Below, piece by piece: positions 1-13,400 of a stretch of DNA of 64,000 nucleotides. Each line of letters starts with the position of its first letter. The stretch's first letter is position 1. Where the stretch lies: contig CM034137.1 of NCBI GenBank assembly GCA_019914995.1, forward strand, positions 62,001 to 126,000, given 5' to 3'. The DNA is from Acanthochlamys bracteata. Taxonomy: Eukaryota > Streptophyta > Magnoliopsida > Pandanales > Velloziaceae. Below the pieces are notes generated by a model. It saw only the letters and a list, made by a program, of their open reading frames with translations, did no database searches and was not told the origin of the DNA. A program made the position numbers and the translations under genes.

Positions 1-178
1 CAACCGCCCTCCATCTCTTGCAAACGGAGCGGAGACGGAAGAAACTCGATGCAGGAAGCCAAGCCAGAACCCTCTCCAGCAGGTCTTCGTTCAATCCGTT
101 CAGCGAGAAAACACCTCCAGTTGCTTTCCTTCTCTTGCTTCTCAGCTGAGATACTTCATTAGGTTCGTAACGGTTCAT
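1..178 (-). CDS. F-box protein, N-terminal part (runs off left edge)
   Basis: The reverse strand from the ATG at 176-178 reads 59 codons to the window edge. Residues about 27-59 are a clear F-box: NEDLLERVLAWLP followed by SFFRLRSVCKRW. F-box proteins are the substrate-binding subunits of SCF ubiquitin ligases and contact SKP1 through this motif. The C-terminal substrate-binding part lies outside the window, so the subfamily (kelch or other) cannot be assigned. A splice acceptor (tttttgcag) sits just upstream of the ATG, with exon start at 204, and a matching donor (AAG/GTCAGC) is at 503. The leader is therefore probably split by an intron at 502-205. Upstream of it the reverse strand is rich in CT runs, as in many plant leaders. 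Confidence 0.75.
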   Translation of the reverse strand, partial: MNRYEPNEVSQLRSKRRKATGGVFSLNGLNEDLLERVLAWLPASSFFRLRSVCKRWRAV

Positions 179-2367
179 CTTCGTCAATTACAAGAACCAA
201 ACCTCTGCAAAAAATAAATGAACGTGATGAGATCTAAGGGGTGGTTTCACTTTCTAGTCAAATCAAGAAGGAAGTAGCTTCAACAGAAGAAAATTATACA
301 CACTACGTCCGCTCTCAAGTCGAAAACTGCGATCTTGTCCAGGTCTATGAGATTACAACATATCAAATAAGTAAAAAAGAAAATGAGAGTGCATAATCAA
401 AGACGAACGCACAGTCGCACGTAATGGAAAAACCCAATATAGCCCACTGCGGACGAACAGAAAAAACAAGGAAAAGTGAAACAGAGCAGGAAAGAAGCTG
501 ACCTTGTTGCTGTGTTAGCCGAGGTGGAAGGATGGGGATATCAAATGGTGGTCTTCAGTACTCGGTGGCAGCATGTTTGCTCACCCTCCTTCAGCGGTAG
601 AAGAACAGGTATATATTTTGTTTTTGTTTTCTCGAGAAGGTGATGGAAACACTTTTTGTTCGCGTTGACACACAGCAAGCAAGCAGAAGAAGAAGAAGAG
701 AGAAAGAAAGAGAAGAAAAGCAAAGCAAAGCAAAGCAGAGGAGATTGTGGTGGTGTTGATGTGCGTGGGCGTGTGGGGAAGAAGAAGAAGCTACACCTAC
801 ATAAGAGCAAGCAAGAAAGAAGAAGAAAAAGCTTGTTGTTGTTAGCAATACTGTTTATCAGTTTCGTGATGTTAGACTAGACACCAAAGCAAGGCGAGGA
901 AAGCGAGGAAAGAAAAAGAAAAGAGTGCCCTTTCTTTCTTTCTTTTGTGTCTCAAAAACTTGCAAAGAAAGAGAGAGAAGAACATGTGAGCACTCTCGCT
1001 CAACTCATTCACGGGTGGGTAGTACCCCGCGGGTTATAGGAAACAAACAAACAATAACAATAAGTTCAAAAGATTAAAAATTTTTTGACTTTTATTGACT
1101 GAGAGTGAGAAGAGTCCGGAGAAGGATTATTATATAACTAAAATTGAAGGGTGGATTGAGGAATCATTTGATTGATCTTCTGCTGCATAATTGGTAGTAA
1201 ATAAAATAATAATAAATGTTTGACTACAAACTTTTTATTGTTGGCGTGAGAATCCCAACCTATCGCGAACGAATTTCCAAAAGCAAAAACAATTAAGAAC
1301 AGAATACAAGCCAAAAAAAGCAACGCCACTACTTATTTACGTTTATTATTATTGTTATAAAAGTTAGCAGCACTCTCTCTCTCTCTCTCTCTTTCTCTTT
1401 GTATTTTTTAAACCTCTAACTCCGATTTATTATGATATCCTATATATACCAAAGAGATTAAAAAGGAAAATTCCCATCTTGTAAGAAGTAAAGCTTCAGA
1501 TTTAATAAAGTGAAAACAAATTTTAGTAGTCTAACAGCCTGAAAAACTCTGAGAGTTTTGTCGAGTCTTCTATTATGAGCTTCGAAGCATGTTTTTTTGG
1601 TTTGGTAAACAAGAAAATGTAAAGAAGAACATTTGCAAGGAAGACGCATGCTAATATACAGCGCCATCCCCAAGGCAGATACATTACTGTCATGTTCGTA
1701 ACTCCGAGTATGCATGCAATTGAATACGGTAACAGTAGATAAATTACAAGTAGGAGCTGACCTTTGCAAAGCAAAAGCCAAAAAAGGGAGCAGAAGAGAA
1801 GCTATGAAAAAGTAAAAAAGAACCCCATCATCAATCGTCGCTGTTGCTGCTCTTTCTTCTCCTCCTCGTTGGAGGAATCTCTCGCTCATCTTCTTTTCCT
1901 TTGATGATCGTGGGGGGCTGGCATTTGCATTGGAAATCACTTTTTCTTTTGTTGCGTCTTTTCGTGCTGCGCTTCCAAGTCAAATGGGTTTGGTGCATCC
2001 ATTTCTCGGGAACCGTGCCATCAACAAACACTTGACTTTGTTTGCCTCTTTAAAGAACAAAGAACTCCAAAAAACACTTTGAAGATAAAAGTCAAATGAA
2101 TCTTTCCTCTCCAGCTAAACAAATAATAAACATCTTCGCTCCAATGCCGAGCCAAATTGTGGAGTGCTGTTCTTTAATTAGGGAAGCCGCTTGCTTCCGG
2201 AATGAACCGAATTAAGAATTATTAGGTTCGGCATCGTTTATTATCCATCATCACATCAGCACCGAGACAGAAAACACAAATGTCAAACATCAACAACCAA
2301 ACCAATATATATCAACATCTTACACAGAGGTTTAATGCTTACCTAGGAACGCAGATTGGAGGAGACC
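179..2367. other. Spacer between the F-box gene and the small conserved gene
   Basis: No convincing coding sequence. The left part (205-502) is the likely leader intron of the F-box gene. From about 680 to 830 the + strand is a GA-rich tract, which gives long but low-complexity reading frames on both strands. A CT microsatellite lies at 1372-1392. The rest is AT-rich and shows no RNA gene or transposon ends that I can recognise. Confidence 0.5.
1372..1392. repeat. CT dinucleotide microsatellite
   Basis: About ten uninterrupted CT units, followed by a degenerate CTTT stretch. Confidence 0.9.
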
Positions 2368-3438
2368 ATGATTTTCATATCAGTAGTAGTGAGTGATGAC
2401 TAAGCCGTCTATGAAGAAGACAAAAAGATATGCATAGTTTTTTCAAGTGATTGAAGCGGTCACCTTCTAATAATTGCACTAGTTATTTCAAGAAATTCAC
2501 AGTTATATGGGCTCTGCGGACGCATAGCAAATTTGAAAGCCAGGGAGCAGATAGTAATAGATAGGATAGCAGATATAATAAGTAGAAGCAAGTGTGCGCA
2601 TAATGAATGCTCCAGGATTCACCTTCTGAACCGAATTAAAAAAGAATCAATCATGTATAATGAATGGCTTCATAATGAACACACTCAAATTCAACAGGTC
2701 GTGATAATAAAATATACATTACTTTTTATTCAAGATAGAACTCGTACCGCTCCACTGAGTGGCCTCTGTAGGAAACTGCATCAATAGTTTTACCTTCTCC
2801 TGCAGGTTGAGATCCGCCAGAACCTACCCTCGAGTTTAATGGCAATCAGATGCTCCTTCCCTGGCGTCGGTTTATCTAAGATAAACGGCGGCAAGGTGAT
2901 GAAAGTCGACACACTCCAGAACAGGCATCTGCATCCAGTGAGGGGATCTTCTACAAGCATATGCTTCTCCGCCGACAAGGTAAGTTCCTTCTTCTATCAC
3001 AACTTTGTACTGCTGCATATCAAAAGAAAGACTACAAACATGAAAGGAGACCAAGACTACAATAATAAGCATCAGAAAAAAAAAAAATCTGATCTACTTC
3101 ATTTGAAATCCTTCGCAATAGGTGGTCTTTGAAGATAAAGCAGTAGGGATACTTTGTTACAAAGATGAAAACGGGGAAATAATCTGCGAGGGATATGATG
3201 AGGGTCCTCGAATTGGTAGACAGACCGGGATTTGCAGCCAAAGGTACGAAAGAATTAACGAATTACGCACCTCATACTTTACGGGTCTCTTCTTGTCTTT
3301 CACCTTCAATTGGCTACGAACAGGAAACCTCAAAGCACTGAGTTCGTCCGACAGACTCTAGAAGCCGCTAAATTTTACAGAACTAGAGATATCTGCGATG
3401 ATAAGAAACAAAAGACTCACTGTGGAACCTTGGAGTAA
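2368..3438 (+). CDS. Small conserved plant protein of unknown function
   Basis: Two coding exons are well supported by splice signals. Exon 2806-2979 is 58 codons and starts after tctcctgcag. Exon 3122-3243 follows the acceptor ttcgcaatag. They join in phase into VEIRQNLPSSLMAIRCSFPG, then a stretch ending FSADK, then VVFEDKAVGILCYKDENGE and a CEGYDEGPR core. The composition and the exact phase match argue for a real gene. I have the impression of an uncharacterised plant family with this acidic GYDEGPR core but cannot name it. The first exon is uncertain: 2368-2388 (ATG plus six codons, then a GTGAGT donor) fits in phase. The last exon is also uncertain: 3381-3438 gives a short tail ending in TAA. 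No catalytic motif, signal peptide or membrane segment is visible. It is convergent with FAB1. Confidence 0.5.
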
Positions 3439-4560
3439 GAGGAGCCACCACAGAGTAAGCCTTCACACGACCGACATAAACATCTTGAAAAACCATGATG
3501 CCCATCATTCTCTTTCATCTATTATTTGAGAAAGTATGTAAAGCATGCTATGATCAGAGTAAACCTAACAGACTAATCTGAAATCTGTATGAATATGTAG
3601 TTTAAACAATTTGAATAACGCAAAACCTTTACAAGTAGTGTGGCTCAAGGGATGATGGACTTTTCCTGAAAATCTGGAATGAATTCTCAACGACTAACAA
3701 ATCTTTCTGACTCAAGTGGATGTGTTATCAACTCAATGATTGAATACTTGGTAACAACATGATATGCATTATAAAATTGAACTCCGTGCTCTGCTACTCT
3801 CTGATTTTGTGACAAGAGAAGCTACTGCAATAACATCTGAGGTAAATATAAGTGAAGATGCGCACACCTGTGACCGTAAACAATGGCGACGGTACATATG
3901 TGAAGCAATATCCATGACCTCACCCGGATCAGTTAGACGAGAACGTAAACATCCACTGGTAATAGTGAGAACAGATTTCCTGTGTCTTTTATATACAATA
4001 ATTCGGATAAAAATCTAAACAGAAGCCATACAGAAGTTTGTCGCTCTTGTGATGTATGAAGATTGCTGTTGAACATGGCTGCTGAAAGAAGGGCGAGCCA
4101 CCAACAGTATACTGCTTCTAAATCATACAGCAAACTAAAAAACAATCATCATGAAAAAGGAGGTGGATTAGGAGTATCAATACTATGTATTTGCATCTGA
4201 GATCCTGAACATAGTTAACAAACTTGGTGGGAGTTTCATAGAGAGAGCAAACACTGACAGTGGTACTGTACATGTACATGATCATAGCTTCTTTCCTTTG
4301 CATTGAATATGACTATGAGGAACTGCTTTTTGTCATTAACTCTACAAGTATACATTGGCCTTACCATTGGGTCAGGCGCAATAACGTGCCCTGTTTTGAC
4401 CTTCTTTAGAATTTTAAAAAAAAATGCCTAATAGTAAGAACTAAAAAGAATGTGAATGAAATTTCCAACTAAAAGAATTTCTGCATGTATGTAAGAAAAA
4501 TCTGAAGAAAACCCCCAAAAATGTCGGTCATCACCATGAATAAGCCACACAAAAGGCATC
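3439..4560. other. Convergent 3' region between the small gene and FAB1
   Basis: Both neighbouring genes end towards this 1.1 kb stretch, so it should hold their 3' untranslated regions. I see no additional exon. The reading frames here are short and have no recognisable motif. Confidence 0.5.
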
Positions 4561-7500
4561 CTAAGACTGAAGTGAGACACCTGAATCATCCTTTGGATCG
4601 TCTTCACTGAGTTCCATCTGCAACTTATTTGGAACGTTGAGAGGTGGTGACCACTGATCTGGGACCATAAGAAAATACGTCGACATAGCCTTTCTAAACC
4701 TCTTCTTGTATTGCTTTGGCGAAATGACAGTGGGAGATGCATTCTTTGGCCCTCCTAAGATGCCTGAAGCTTTCACCCAAGTCTCAAGGTGCTTATCCCA
4801 AGTATATTGCCTCATAAAATCAATGATTCCCAAAACCAATTCATGTTTTTCCTCATCTACTCCAACCAACAAAGAATAGTCCATGACGTCTACTGACTGC
4901 AATAGAATTTGACAATAAACAATGTTAGGTGCCAATCACTTTAACTTGTGAAAACCTAAGAAAAATTTGTAGAAGGACGAAACAAAAGATCAAAGCTGGT
5001 TCTTCTATCTAATAACCAGGACAGACTTGATGTGCTTCAAGTAACAAATTTCCACTCCCAATATCTTGCCTAAACCTCACAAGTCAAAACGTATTGAAGG
5101 TTGATGAGCACCCAAGTGGTAAGGAGGACTTTCAAATATACAGCGAAGTCATCAAATTTATCGTGTAATCACCCATTTAGCTAATCATTGTTATCAGCTG
5201 CATGTAGATTATCGAAACATGTTTGCATGTCCTCAAAGAGGAACCATGATATAAATGTGATTTGCAGCTGAATAGAGGATGGTGTTTCCAAAAGCTTTGC
5301 AGCAAAAGGCGCAAACAAGTAAAACTATTTTGATCCCAACCACCTATCTAATCCCAGTGAAGATGTTTTATTGACTTACCGCGAGAAAAGAGGTATCGTT
5401 CCAGACAGCTCTTTCAAGTAATCGTTTTGCCTTGTTCCCCACAAAAATTGGTGAAGTCGGCATTGCCTCGATCAAATTCTGATCCAGAAGTACCTTGTTG
5501 CTACCACTAGAGTCGGGATTATACCTTGATCTTGATGATCCCTTAAGGTCGTACAGCCTAGAAACATTTCGTTCAAACAAAAGATTCTCCATAACCAGTA
5601 CATCCATCTTCATCTCTTTCCCGCCCTTAAGATTCTTGGACATTACCTATTTATAAAATTAGAAATTAAAAAAATAAATTAAAAGTAAAAACTTAGAAAT
5701 ATGCATATCATACTTTATGCAAAAGGTAAATCCAACTCGGAACTCCTTCAAGAGCAGAGTGGAATAGAATTCCATGATGGTGAATGTATGTAAAATTACC
5801 TGATAAATCCCAAGAATCTTTGCCAAGCATGTTGGACTTCCAGAACCTATGGAGTCTGAAAGATACTTAAAATACTCTGGTGCAAACTTGAGAAATGATT
5901 CCAGCTCTGTTTTTGTCACCTGCTTCACGATAAACCTCTCATCCAATGTCTTTGCGAAGAACACATTGCTCTTGCCACCCTGTGCCCCCCATTTCTTACA
6001 ACGACTCAGAGACCTGACAAAGTCAAGCTCGGACGGGCAGCAAGTTCTTCTTAAAGCATCAAAATGCTTCGCATAATAACACGTCACAGTGTGTTTTACT
6101 TTCCGAAGTAAGCCTTCATCTACAAAAGAAACTCTAACATGCATTGATTTAGTACAATTTACAGGGTCCATAGTGATTGTGCTTCTGCCTCCCGATAAGG
6201 ATAACGAAGCGTCATCAGTGGATCCTACACTTCTAAGTTGCTCAAAAGTTTCATCCATAGATTGGAAGGCAAGGGAAGTTCCCGAATCATTTAGAGAACG
6301 AGAAGGTGAACTATCCACACTATCTTTATTCCTTTCTCTCTCGTCAGACATCTGGAAATGATAGTCCATGGAAACAAGTGCATGAGAGATGATGCTGGTG
6401 GGTTCCTCATCATAGACCGGGATGATAGTGTCATTCACTCCGACCGGAAGCAGCATCCTTGCCCCACTCTGGCGCTCTATCTCCTGAAATAAGGATATAT
6501 AAACAGGGTTGTAGGCACTGAGTGCACCAAATCGTGGCGCACTGTCCCAGTTCTTGTTAAGAGAACGGTAGAAGTTCAAAAATGGTGAACTTAGCCAGCT
6601 TAAGAATTCCTCAGCGCTGTCCCCTAACTTGCTAGTCAATATGGATGCATTTGATTGAGTCAACTCAGATCGACTTCTCGTCTCTAAATCCTCCTGAGCT
6701 TTAAGTGCGTTTGAAGTTTCCACAGAAGCTGAGATGCTACCATCAGTGATTGGAAGTTCAAAGTCACCCCTCCATTTGGCATCCAAGGCATCCGACAAGT
6801 CTGCAGTGATCGGAAACTGCCCGTCAGAGAGAGCTCTGCGGATGAAACAACCAGTTTCAAGTAGATCGAGCTGATCAAAAGCACTTGTGCTAGTAACAAG
6901 ATTGGCTTTCCTCTGGTTCCCTGGTAAAGACTTCAACCCAACATCCATGTTTTGCTGGTTGACAACAGAACAGACAGATTCATCCTCTTGATTGTCGAGA
7001 GAAAGCAGTCTGTTTGTCATGGGTTCATTGCCCATAGCATCTCCTGGAAGAACATCGACATCCATTGGTATTTGTTCTGGCTTGGAGGTCTGATTCCCAT
7101 CCACCGATTTCTCGACAGAGCTGGCATTATCTTTTTCTCTAGCTATGAAACCACTAAGGACTTCATGAAGACTAATATCGGTACCAGCAGCGTATATTAG
7201 ACGCTGATCCCATAGGTATGATTGAAAGAGCAACTGTCTTCTTAGCTTGTTCAGTTCAAGAATATCGATGGCCGGCTGTCCCTTCTTCACCTCCTCCTTT
7301 TTCTCAACTTTCTGCAAAGAATCCTGGAATAAACGAGTAAAAAGGTCACAATCCCACCATGTAATATTGACGTATTTCAAAGTGAAGAGCATGCTTTGCT
7401 TGCAATTACCTCAAATTCTGCTTTCTCCTTTTCGAGTACATCTTCGAGTTCAACAATGTAACAACGAGATTCAGCAGGATTTACTGTGATAACATCTGAT

Positions 7501-10500
7501 GATCCGGCAATCGCCTTTCTCTCACTGATTTGGCAAAGAGCTTTATGTACTTCACCAAATAGAACATTTGCTCTATCAGCTACCTGTTATTACAAATATG
7601 CTCAGACTATAACCATGACCAAGATAACAAAGCCTATCAATTACTTTTAGCATTATTCAGTGGATTGAACTTGATATCATTTACTTCTGCATGCAACAGA
7701 CCTCGTTAGCTTCTTTTCGTATCCATTCCTGAAGTCCATAACCAAACTCTAGCACAGGAGGTGGCAGCTTGACCGAGTGAACATTGATCGATGCATATCG
7801 GAAACAAGCGACCATGTTTCCGCACCTGCTTGCCATGGGATGGATAGTCTTACATAAATATCCTCTAACTCGAATAGATGAAGGTGAAAGGCGGTAGAAA
7901 GTACCCATAAAACCGGAGACAATCCCTATGGAGGGAATGACCACAGCTAGCTACCCGACTGGCGGCAGCATTATTTGAAAAGCTAAGCTCCAGAAATTTA
8001 CCAAAAGATAAACCCCATGCAGCATCTGACATTACAATTCTTCGAGTTGCTAGAGGGAAACCATTAATCCTCGAACAGCGTAGGCATCTGTGCCACATCC
8101 AAATCCTTCCTTCTTGTTCTCCGGGCAAAAGATACTCCGGAAGTTTTCTAACAGAAATTGTCAAAGTGCCTTGACGATGCGTGTAACAATGAACGTGAGC
8201 TTCAGATGGCATCTCGCAGGAACGACACCGGTAGCTCTAGCATTAGCCATTGTCATTGCACAAAAAAAAAAAAGACACTAAAATTAATATCTTTAAGAGA
8301 TAATTTGGTCTCTTCATTACTTGTATAAGAGAAAAGGCTGAAGTTTGCTAATCATCACAGAACTTTCAGCAGATTGAAAAATCTTTCAGGAGGACATTAA
8401 ACATAAACATAGAGGAGATCAAACATTTAGAACACAACAAAAAAGGTTAAAAATCTTACGGAGCCACGATTTTGAGAATGTGACCACGTTTGCAGCTGAG
8501 AATACTGACCTGATCGAATAAATGATCACGTAAAAATCTTCCCAACGGTTTGTCAAAGGTGCCATAATATTTTATGCGAAATAGATGAGACCGTTCACAC
8601 ACAGTACCCTTCCACACACATCGGGTCGACAAAGAAACCAAAATGCTCTGGTAATCAGGAGATGGTTGGGACTCCTCCTTTGATACTTTTCTTTCGTGCC
8701 TTTTATCTAAATGTTCTTCAGCTGTCATTGAACTTGGGAAGACATGTTGGTTTTCCCAACTGCTTGCTACTTCATCTGGAATGGAGGAGACGCCAATCTT
8801 AACAAGCGATTTCATATTATCAGGTGCACAATCTGATGCAGCTGGGCATTCTGCAAATGCTTCACTGCCAAGTCTGGAAGTTCCAGCCTCATGTTGTTCT
8901 ACAAAACCTACTTTGCTTTTTGATCTTCTCATAGAACGTGGCGAGTGTCTAGAAGGAGTTGATCCCGCACCAGGAGCTGATACAGAACCAAAGTGAGCCT
9001 TCAAATGTGATTCTACAATATGTTCAGCCTGATTATTTGCGAGAAATTCTGTCCTTCGTGAGCAGAAACTTAGAGATGCAGCCAACTTTTTTTGTAAAGA
9101 CTTAAAGTTTGTTGAAACAGTTTCAGGTTTGTGCCAGTCCACTGCATCGACATTAGCTTTCTGGCTGTCATTAGCAGGGATGAAATCAGGCACAGTGGAA
9201 ATGGACCGCTCAATACTTGATGGTTCGGCTGGCAATCCAACAGTTAACGGTGAGTTCAGGGGAAGCTCTGGTAACGATGCACCTTCATCAGCAAGAAAAG
9301 ATGTTTCCATCGCCAAATGATAAGCAGCAAAAACCCCATAATGAATGACATGTTTCACTTTCCTCAACACGTCACCTTTAGCACCCATAAGCAAAACCTG
9401 CAAACATCAGTCAACTATTAAAAGAAATTGCATTTTGTTCTTCTTTTTTCCGGTTTCTGCAGCTAGAGAAACGTCAATGGACTTTACATATAAACTTGAT
9501 ATGTAAACACTATTTCTGAAAGATAGCACAACCACGAAATGGATCAATCTCTAGAATGGGTATGAAGGCAATGAACATAAAAGAGGAAAACGTTGTCCAA
9601 GCATTCATTCGTACTAGCTAAGTATTCTTTTTTTAACAGGGAAAAAGAGCAACTTGAAAGTGGAGAAAAGTAACAAGTTAATTAACCTTTTAACATTAAT
9701 TAGGTATTGTGCAGGAACTCTTACTTTTTATTTTTAACCTGTTATGATGTACTCAGGTCATAAATTTTGCAGTTTAAATTGAATAAGCTATACATCTTGA
9801 TGAGTCATAAAAAACACAAACCAGAAGCTAGCTAAAGAATAAAGAGTACAGTCTAGGACAATGAAGAATGAATGACTTACAGTACAACCTAAAGGCTTCG
9901 GGCATCCTTCAAAAAACATCAGAGTTTTATTCATCTTTTTCCCATCCTGTCTAGCACTGCCATGTTCTTCAAAAAGTTTTTCCACATGAAACAAGTCACA
10001 GTGACCTAACTCTTGAGATGATAAATGATCAATAGAAGGCACAATCTGAGTGCCTGTACATCTAGCTATTCTCTCCAAGACTGGCCTTTTGATGTTCAAA
10101 ACAAGGGAAATATTTCTTGCAAGAAGGCAATCCTGAGCAAAACGGGATACTGTTTTCTCAACTAATAGCACATCTGGATGGTGAGCGTCTATCTTGTCAA
10201 CAGCCACTTTTAACTGATCGGTTTCCTGTAATGGATTGACAACATATAAGAAAAGAGGTGCCGTTTATCCTCAGCCTACATAATGTATAACAGCCAACCT
10301 GCTGCAACAATGTATCGAAGCTCGATAACAGATTTGTAACTCGTTGGTACTCTAGTGCACCTCCAAGTATAAGAAAACGAGGCTTTTCTATATTCGACTT
10401 CATGCGGCGATTGGCCACATTTTTCTTGCAAACAACTCCTTTGACAACCTTACTAGAAGATAAAAGATGCAACCATCACAATCAGACTTTAGCAAATAGA

Positions 10501-12738
10501 ATTCAAATATACAAAAGTAGGTAAGTCCCCGAATGTAATTCAGAAACCACGTTCCAGAAAGCTTTTTTTTTTCTGTTTCTTGTCAGTTCTCTGTAATGAA
10601 ACATGAGTTAAGCAAAAAGCATGGGAACTATGGCCACTACAAGGAACTCAGAAACTAAGAAATCCGACAAACTAGTGCTACTCAGAAGGCAGAATAGCAG
10701 GGATTATGTACCTTTGACTAGGATGTCCACAAGCTATACATTTGACTTTCACATAACCACCAGGGTCCATTCCTCCTCCTTTGCTGGTGTCCGGTCGAAG
10801 GAAATTTGCTACCTCCCATGACAAGGATGTAATGATGTCCAGCCAACTTCCTTTATCATCTTCTGCACCAAGAGGTACACTTTCTGCTTGCAAGAGCTGA
10901 GCTACCAATGCCCTGAAATGCCCATCTACAACATTCTTCATTGCCTTCTTATGCTCTTCACTTGATCGCTCCCTACTACGGTTCTCACCTTTAACAAAGC
11001 TGCCAGATGATTGCGAATATCCCCATTCACCTGGTGCATATCCATCTTCGTCTAGCAGCTCATCATCGACTTCATCTTCATCATCCTCAGGTTCAGGAGG
11101 GAACCACAACATTCCATTATTCTCAAAGTCCACAGGTTCTTCAATTGTGCTTTCCATGCCATATATGGAGGAAGAAGCACCTTCATAACAATTGTCAATT
11201 CCTACATCCTCAGCCATCTTGTCAACACCTATAGAATCATGAAAGTCTGCTGTATCATTTGCTGAAGAATGAATTTCATTTGCACTATCATATTCTTCAG
11301 GGGGGAACACATTTTTGTAATGATATTGTTTCTCAACCTCTTGATTGTAGTAATCATCAGGATGCTCCAACTGTGTTTCTGAATCAGAATAGCATGCACC
11401 ATATTTATCTTCTTCATCGTCACTCCTGTTACAAAAGAAAATAGGTTAGTGTTAACATTGAGCACCACATAATTGATGCCTAAAAGAATAGTCCTCATCT
11501 TCCACTGAAATCTAGCACATTGCATATACTGCTTCCTTTTTCAAAGTGAAAGAACCAGACTAATGTTTGACTCGTCCACAGCTCTTGTCATGCGCTTCCA
11601 ACTAACTAGAATACAGGCTTAGTGTAGCCCGACAGAATCCCGCATCCTAACAGCCTTTCACAATCATTTTGAGATGCTAGTTCTTTGATGTCTACAGAAA
11701 AATGGGAAGCAAATCTTTATATCATCTAGCTGAGTATAAGGGGGTTTTTGAGGAGTTCTTAGCTAATTGTGCTTGACTATGAGTTGATTTAGAGTTTACT
11801 TAGTGCAATATAGACAATGGCGAAAATAAGAAATTGTGAAGTTCGTCGCATAAATCTTTAGCACAAAACACTATTTTACTGCACATGTTATCTCAATCAA
11901 TGAGGATCTCAACCAAGATGACTTTAGCAATCTAATAATGTAGGCACATCTAAGAGTAACCTACAGAAGTACATATGATTGATGCATTCCTAGATTAACT
12001 TGAGAGATGAAACCAAAGCGTCTAAGACATAAAAGGCAGATTTTTAAGTTTGCTCATCAGAACTAAATTGCAGTATCTAAGAACCTTGATCTCTTGATTA
12101 ACAATAGATAACCTGTTATCATGGAAACCGATCCGATCAAGTGATGGTTTTCTTGCCTCCAAGGCAGACTCCATGCTCCTACGTGGCGTGACCGTGGCTT
12201 GCTTATCAGTACTTGAATCGCCAGTAACATAATGACCAAGATTGTGACAGGAATCATACGGAACTCGGTGGCAACTCTCAGAAGTGTACGGTACAGAACC
12301 AACAGTGACAAAGCTTCCATTGATGGTTCCACTGGATTTTGTGCTAGTGCAGCTTGCATCAGAAGGAGTGCGACAGATGCCGATAGTAGATACCTGTCGT
12401 TTGCTGGCACTGTGGTTGACAGCTGTTTTCTCCCTTTGCAGTCGATTAAAGCAGAAGTTGCATACCCTGATCCTCTCCAAATCATTTTTGAGACTCTTTT
12501 TGCTGCCAGGAATGGGAATAAAATTGGATGTGCACTTGGCACAGAAGACGCGTCCGCACAGACGGCAATGGTGTTTGCGGTTGAATACTGTAAACTGAGT
12601 TTCGCAAATGTAGCAGACACGGCAGACATGGTCTGGCATCCAGAAGTCCCTGGATAAATTGGCCGGTTCCGATCGCCGAGAAATCCATGACCTGACAAGA
12701 CCAACTAGATCATTAAACTTGTTGTCTGAACTTTCCAT
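4561..12738 (-). CDS. FAB1: 1-phosphatidylinositol-3-phosphate 5-kinase with FYVE domain (FAB1/PIKfyve)
   Basis: This enzyme makes PtdIns(3,5)P2 from PtdIns3P on late endosome and vacuole membranes. Coding exons: 12738-12113, 11425-10712, 10452-10299, 10225-9881, 9397-8510, 8236-7905, 7825-7702, 7583-7410, 7323-5800, 5646-5380 and 4896-4561. They sum to 5484 nt, 1827 aa, close to Arabidopsis FAB1A/B. Residues 34-101 are a FYVE zinc finger with RKHHCRLCG, the PtdIns3P-binding signature. About 455-650 is the Cpn60/TCP1-like domain (GCPKPLGCTVLLMGAKGD). A Cys-rich conserved region follows (SYRCRSCEMPSEAHVHCYTHR). About 1530-1815 is the PIP kinase fold, with FIVKQV (ATP lysine), LYDLKGSSRSRY and the catalytic MDYSLLVG. 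All domains of the FYVE-bearing plant class are intact. Neighbourhood with eIF3k suggests the FAB1A lineage, but I have not proved A versus B. Confidence 0.96.
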
Positions 12739-13400
12739 CTCCGGTGACCACCATTCATGTCATCATCACTGCACCAGCAATCAAGAACACAGGTTTCTCA
12801 TCAACGTCCGCACATGCAAAACAAGGCAGCAGATGCATCGGCCAAAAGAATCGAAAACTAAAGAGACTCCTTTTGAAATCTACCGACGAGTGCGTACGTA
12901 ATCACCAAATGGAGCGGAAGAAGAAGGATCCATTAGAGATAAGAACGAACGAAACAAGAGAAGTCTGATCCGGCACGCTGGTTAAAAGAAGACGATCGAT
13001 GAAGAAAGAAAGAGAGACGGACTGGCGGGCGGTGATGGGAAAGAATAACTGAAAAGAAAAGAGAAACAGAAAAAGGAAAAGAGAAGAAAGTGGAGAAGAG
13101 AGAATGTAGGATTTTCATTTTTTTTCCTTTTTGTTTTATGTTATACCCTCCCTTGCTTTCTCAGTCCAGCGCTCGCTCGGCAACGGCAACGGCAACGGCA
13201 GCGGAGAGCCGTTCGAAATTATCATTAATATAACCACTTAAAAAGAAAAGAAACAAAAAAAAAAAAAAATGGTGCGAACGAACAGACTGACCGCGAACAA
13301 CTAACTGCCACGTGTACTGAATGGGTAGTCTGTAAAGCGAAGGAAGGATAACAGTAACACCCAAGTTTCATTCTAATCTTAACTAACGCGTTACTTTAGC
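12739..13400 (-). promoter_or_regulatory. FAB1 leader and promoter region
   Basis: Upstream of the FAB1 ATG the reverse strand is CT-rich (13000-13110), typical of a plant 5' leader. Further up there is a short hexamer-like run (CGGCAA repeats, about 13180-13203), a run of A at about 13256-13269, and a perfect G-box CACGTG at 13309-13314. A G-box can bind bZIP or bHLH factors; its use here is inference. Confidence 0.4.

Noticed and set aside
541-880. Overlapping open frames on both strands
   Set aside because: They arise from a low-complexity GA/CT tract, have no motif, and lie in the probable leader of the F-box gene.
1458-1940. 160-codon frame on the minus strand
   Set aside because: Composition is that of spacer DNA, with no recognisable family or splice partners.
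12063-12704. Long frames opposite or beside FAB1 exon 1
   Set aside because: They are alternate-frame readings of the FYVE exon, which is certain from its zinc-finger motif.
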